Below, piece after piece: positions 61,683-64,000 of a stretch of 64,000 nucleotides of DNA. The stretch's first letter is position 1, and the number at the start of each line of letters is the position of its first letter. The notes under the pieces were generated by a model. That model was not told the DNA's origin. It worked only from the letters and a program-made list of their open reading frames with translations, and did no database searches. The stretch covers positions 1 through 64,000 of the forward strand of contig NZ_CP062253.1 in NCBI RefSeq assembly GCF_014863585.1. Direction: 5' to 3'. The position numbers and the translations under genes were made by a program. This DNA comes from Pseudomonas gozinkensis (lineage in GTDB: Bacteria; Pseudomonadota; Gammaproteobacteria; Pseudomonadales; Pseudomonadaceae).

Positions 61683-63014
61683 TTACTGCTTCGAGATTTC
61701 GCCCGCTGGCAGTTTTTCCTTGCTGCGCCAGTGCGGCAGCGAGTTCCAGTAGCGCTGGCCCTTGGCGTCGTCGTACATGCCTTCCCAACGGGCGATGACC
61801 AGTACGGCGAGGGCGTTGCCGATCACGTTCAGGGCGGTACGCGCCATGTCCATCACACGGTCGACACCGGCGATGAACGCCAGACCTTCCAGCGGAATAC
61901 CGACGCTGCCCAGAGTGGCCAGCAGCACCACGAAGGACACGCCCGGTACGCCGGCGATGCCTTTGGAGGTGACCATCAGGGTCAGAACCAGCAGCAGTTG
62001 CTGGCTGATCGACAGGTCGATGCCGTACAGCTGGGCAATGAAGATCGCCGCGATGGACTGGTACAGGGTCGAACCGTCGAGGTTGAACGAGTAACCGGTC
62101 GGTACCACGAAGCTGCAGATGGCTTTCGGTGCGCCGTAGGCTTCCATCTTCTCGATCACGCGTGGCAGCACGGTTTCCGAGGAAGCGGTGGAGTAAGCCA
62201 GGACCAGCTCATCCTTGAAGATGCGCATCAGCTTGATCACCGAGAAACCGAACAGCTTGGCGATCAGGCCCAGAATCACGAAGGCGAAGAAGGCGATGGC
62301 GACGTAAACCAGGATCACCAGCTTGGCCAGCGGCAGCAGCGAAGCGAAGCCGAAGTTGGCCACGGTCACCGCGATCAGAGCGAACACACCAATTGGCGCG
62401 TAGTTCATGATCATGTGGGTGACTTTGAACATGCTTTCCGAGACGCCCTGGAACATCTTCACCAGCGGCTCGCGCAGATCCGACTGCAGGCTCGACAGAC
62501 CGAGACCGAACAGCACGGAGAAGAAGATGATCGGCAGCATCTCGCCGCGGGCCATGGCCGCGAAGATGTTCGACGGAATCAGGTTGAGGATGGTCTCGAT
62601 GAACGCGTGTTCATGCTGCACTTCGGCGGCGGTCGCCTGGTACTTGGAAATGTCCACAGTGCCCAGGGTGCTCATGTCGATGCCGGCACCCGGATGGAAC
62701 AGGTTGGCCAGCAGCAGGCCGACAACAATGGCGATGGTGGTGACGATTTCGAAGTAGATGATGGTCTTCAGGCCGATGCGCCCGAGCTTCTTGGCGTCGC
62801 CCACGCCGGCGATGCCGACGATCAGGGAAGAGATGACGATCGGGATCACGATCATCTTGATCAGACGGATAAAGATATCGCCTGCCGGTTGCAGGACGTT
62901 GCTGATCCACCAGGCCTTCTCGGCACTGAAATGGTTGAGCAACGCACCGATTGCAATCCCCAACACCAGACCGATGAGGATCTGCCAGGCGAGGCTAAGC
63001 TTTGCCTTCTTCAT
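61683..63014 (-). CDS. gltP: Glutamate/aspartate:proton symporter (DAACS family)
   Basis: The 443-residue inner membrane transporter has the DAACS signatures AYSTASSETVLPRVIEKME (serine-rich hairpin), PTGYSFNLDGSTLYQSIAAI and MVTSKGIAGVPGVSFVVLLA. It imports acidic amino acids with H+ (or Na+). ATG 63014 (MKKAKLSLAWQILIGLVLG) was chosen because the first membrane span follows directly; a longer version would add 52 low-complexity residues. The leader contains a terminator hairpin about 130 bp upstream. Confidence 0.93.
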   Translation of the reverse strand: MKKAKLSLAWQILIGLVLGIAIGALLNHFSAEKAWWISNVLQPAGDIFIRLIKMIVIPIVISSLIVGIAGVGDAKKLGRIGLKTIIYFEIVTTIAIVVGLLLANLFHPGAGIDMSTLGTVDISKYQATAAEVQHEHAFIETILNLIPSNIFAAMARGEMLPIIFFSVLFGLGLSSLQSDLREPLVKMFQGVSESMFKVTHMIMNYAPIGVFALIAVTVANFGFASLLPLAKLVILVYVAIAFFAFVILGLIAKLFGFSVIKLMRIFKDELVLAYSTASSETVLPRVIEKMEAYGAPKAICSFVVPTGYSFNLDGSTLYQSIAAIFIAQLYGIDLSISQQLLLVLTLMVTSKGIAGVPGVSFVVLLATLGSVGIPLEGLAFIAGVDRVMDMARTALNVIGNALAVLVIARWEGMYDDAKGQRYWNSLPHWRSKEKLPAGEISKQ

Positions 63015-63711
63015 TATCTTTACCCTTACTTGCGTTTGACTCAGGCACATGCAGGAACTGGAACGCTCTTTAGCGGAAAAGTCTGTGCATCTGCCTCCGT
63101 ATAAGGTGCCCCGAAGCGCGTGTTTACGGCTCTCCGGCAGGCGAAAAAAGGCGCAACTATTCCGATGCAAGGTTGCGCCGTCTAATGCCGTAAACGCCTA
63201 CCCTATGCCGAATCGGCATGAGCTTTTTTAAATGAAACTGGCGTCCCAACCGGTTCGAATACGACATTTCGGCAGGCATAAGTGCCGTGAACCGGCCATT
63301 ACAGCGTAGGTTGGTTATTTTTTGAACGAGTGATTTCGAAGAAAAATTTAGGAAAAAGCCTACGTTCGGAAACTAAATGTCCGACTTACTCGATCGACTC
63401 TTTCTCGATATACGGTCGCCACGAAACACCGCGAAATGCTTTCGCACGCAGTGTGAGCGATAAAAAAGACGAGCAGAACGCTCTGGATCAACGTTTTGTC
63501 ACGTTGAAAGCTCAGCGCAAGTCCGTCGAACCGCTCCGGTTGGCGAACTTGCGTCGCAGCTTTTACCCTGACCCGGCCCTCATCGCAGGCACTCCCTGTA
63601 CCCGTAGGTCACTCCGACCCTGCAACAGTCAGAACGTCCCGGCCCCCTGGTCATGCACCGGCCTTCCTCGGGCGGGCGCAATGGAGGACAGCCTTTCAGC
63701 TGCCCTCATGT
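63015..63711. promoter_or_regulatory. Gene-free 697-bp region with two opposed terminators
   Basis: No gene is supported here. It contains a leftward intrinsic terminator (stem GGCGCAAC/GTTGCGCC, 63150-63179, with a leftward TTTTTTC run) and a rightward one (ATGCCG/CGGCAT at 63205-63219, then GAGC and TTTTTT). The first lies in the leader path of gltP, so gltP must start from a promoter within 63015-63145 or be attenuated. The rightward one implies a transcript from about 63015-63200, possibly a small RNA. From 63230 to 63711 I see nothing definite; an open frame at 63330-63881 overlaps the next gene and is not convincing. Confidence 0.5.
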
Positions 63712-64000
63712 TCAATACCAGTTCGGATCTTTTTTCAGCGTTTCCATCAACAGATCCTGCATGCCCTGGTCGGGCTTGCCGAGGAAGCGGTAGGTGGCAT
63801 GTCGCGTTGGCGACTTGTCGGCCGGCAGTCCTTCGGGCACATCGACCAGCATGGCGTAAGCGTGTTTCTTGTCGAAGCTGAAGGCGACAATCAGACGGTG
63901 GTTGAGGCACTTGTCCTGCGATTCACAGAGCGGCCCCACCAGATACTGATCGCCATCTTCGGTCACGGCATTCATCTGTTGGTCCGGCGCGCCGGAGAGG
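63712..64000 (-). CDS. ivy: Inhibitor of vertebrate lysozyme (Ivy family), C-terminal part; gene continues beyond the window
   Basis: The visible 96 residues (the reading frame stays open to base 64000 and enters from the right) match the Ivy C-terminal half: GDQYLVGPLCESQDKCLNHR, then LIVAFSFDKKHAYAMLVDVP and PTRHATYRFLGKPDQGMQDL. Ivy is a periplasmic dimer that blocks C-type lysozymes by inserting a Cys-bounded loop (CKPHDC in E. coli) into the active site. Here the loop is CESQDKC, one residue longer and lacking the conserved His. The signal peptide is outside the window. Confidence 0.8.
   Translation of the reverse strand, partial: LSGAPDQQMNAVTEDGDQYLVGPLCESQDKCLNHRLIVAFSFDKKHAYAMLVDVPEGLPADKSPTRHATYRFLGKPDQGMQDLLMETLKKDPNWY

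Noticed and set aside
60900..63104. Plus-strand frame opposite spmAB and gltP (734 codons)
   Set aside because: It is antisense to two clear membrane-protein genes and its sequence has no hydrophobic pattern or motif.
63330..63881. Plus-strand frame of 183 codons between gltP and ivy
   Set aside because: It overlaps the ivy coding region on the other strand, has no ribosome site, and its composition does not look like a protein.

Overview
The window starts on the start codon of dnaA and reads dnaA-dnaN-recF-gyrB. It is therefore the conventional first 64 kb of a gamma-proteobacterial chromosome, just downstream of oriC. The gene order (glyQS-gmhB-plsC, tag, an LpxL-type acyltransferase, trkA-rsmB-fmt-def, a LysM protein, dprA, tsaC, qor-hemF-aroE, betC with its LysR regulator), high GC, and GTGGGAGC-type REP pairs point to Pseudomonas, most likely the P. 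fluorescens group. No rRNA, tRNA, CRISPR array or IS element was seen.

Layout. 1-6208: replication core. 6423-9683: a DinD-family SOS-type gene, then a divergent response regulator and histidine kinase. 9841-20587: housekeeping genes for lipid A and phospholipid acylation, heptose synthesis, glycyl-tRNA synthetase, DNA repair, K+ uptake and N-terminal processing. 20757-31550: LysM gene, dprA and tsaC, with dprA split by an AT-rich integrative mobilizable element of about 7,976 bp (22548-30523). The element encodes an AlpA-like HTH protein, two small membrane proteins, a two-tyrosine HUH replication endonuclease, a MOB-type relaxase with an accessory protein, and a large serine recombinase at its right end. 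Joining the flanks across a shared CAT restores dprA in frame.

31822-36895: five overlapping or closely spaced genes that look like an uncharacterised small-molecule pathway: a FeeM/LuxI-like acyltransferase, a haem-oxygenase-like diiron oxidase, a BtaA-like (DUF3419) aminocarboxypropyl transferase, an alpha-oxoamine synthase and a PaaK-like adenylating enzyme. They sit between tsaC and qor, which are neighbours in P. aeruginosa PAO1 (PA0022/PA0023). This is the best candidate for a previously undescribed system.

36919-46556: qor, hemF, aroE, SulP transporter, choline-O-sulfate use (choX, betC, LysR regulator) and three small metabolic genes. 46881-49027: CitMHS transporter and TerC. 49170-52112: a stand-alone type VI secretion cargo module (PAAR, putative effector, two paralogous membrane-anchored immunity candidates). 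52324-64000: Na/Pi cotransporter, M16 protein, DUF5924/DUF2914 protein, a four-gene Mla/MCE lipid transport operon, fused SpmA/SpmB protein, glutamate/aspartate symporter, and the 3' part of an Ivy-type lysozyme inhibitor gene cut by the window end.

At least 19 exact DnaA 9-mers (TTATCCACA on either strand) lie between 1.2 and 45 kb; about 0.5 would be expected by chance. All statements about function come from motif and family recognition by eye; no search was run.
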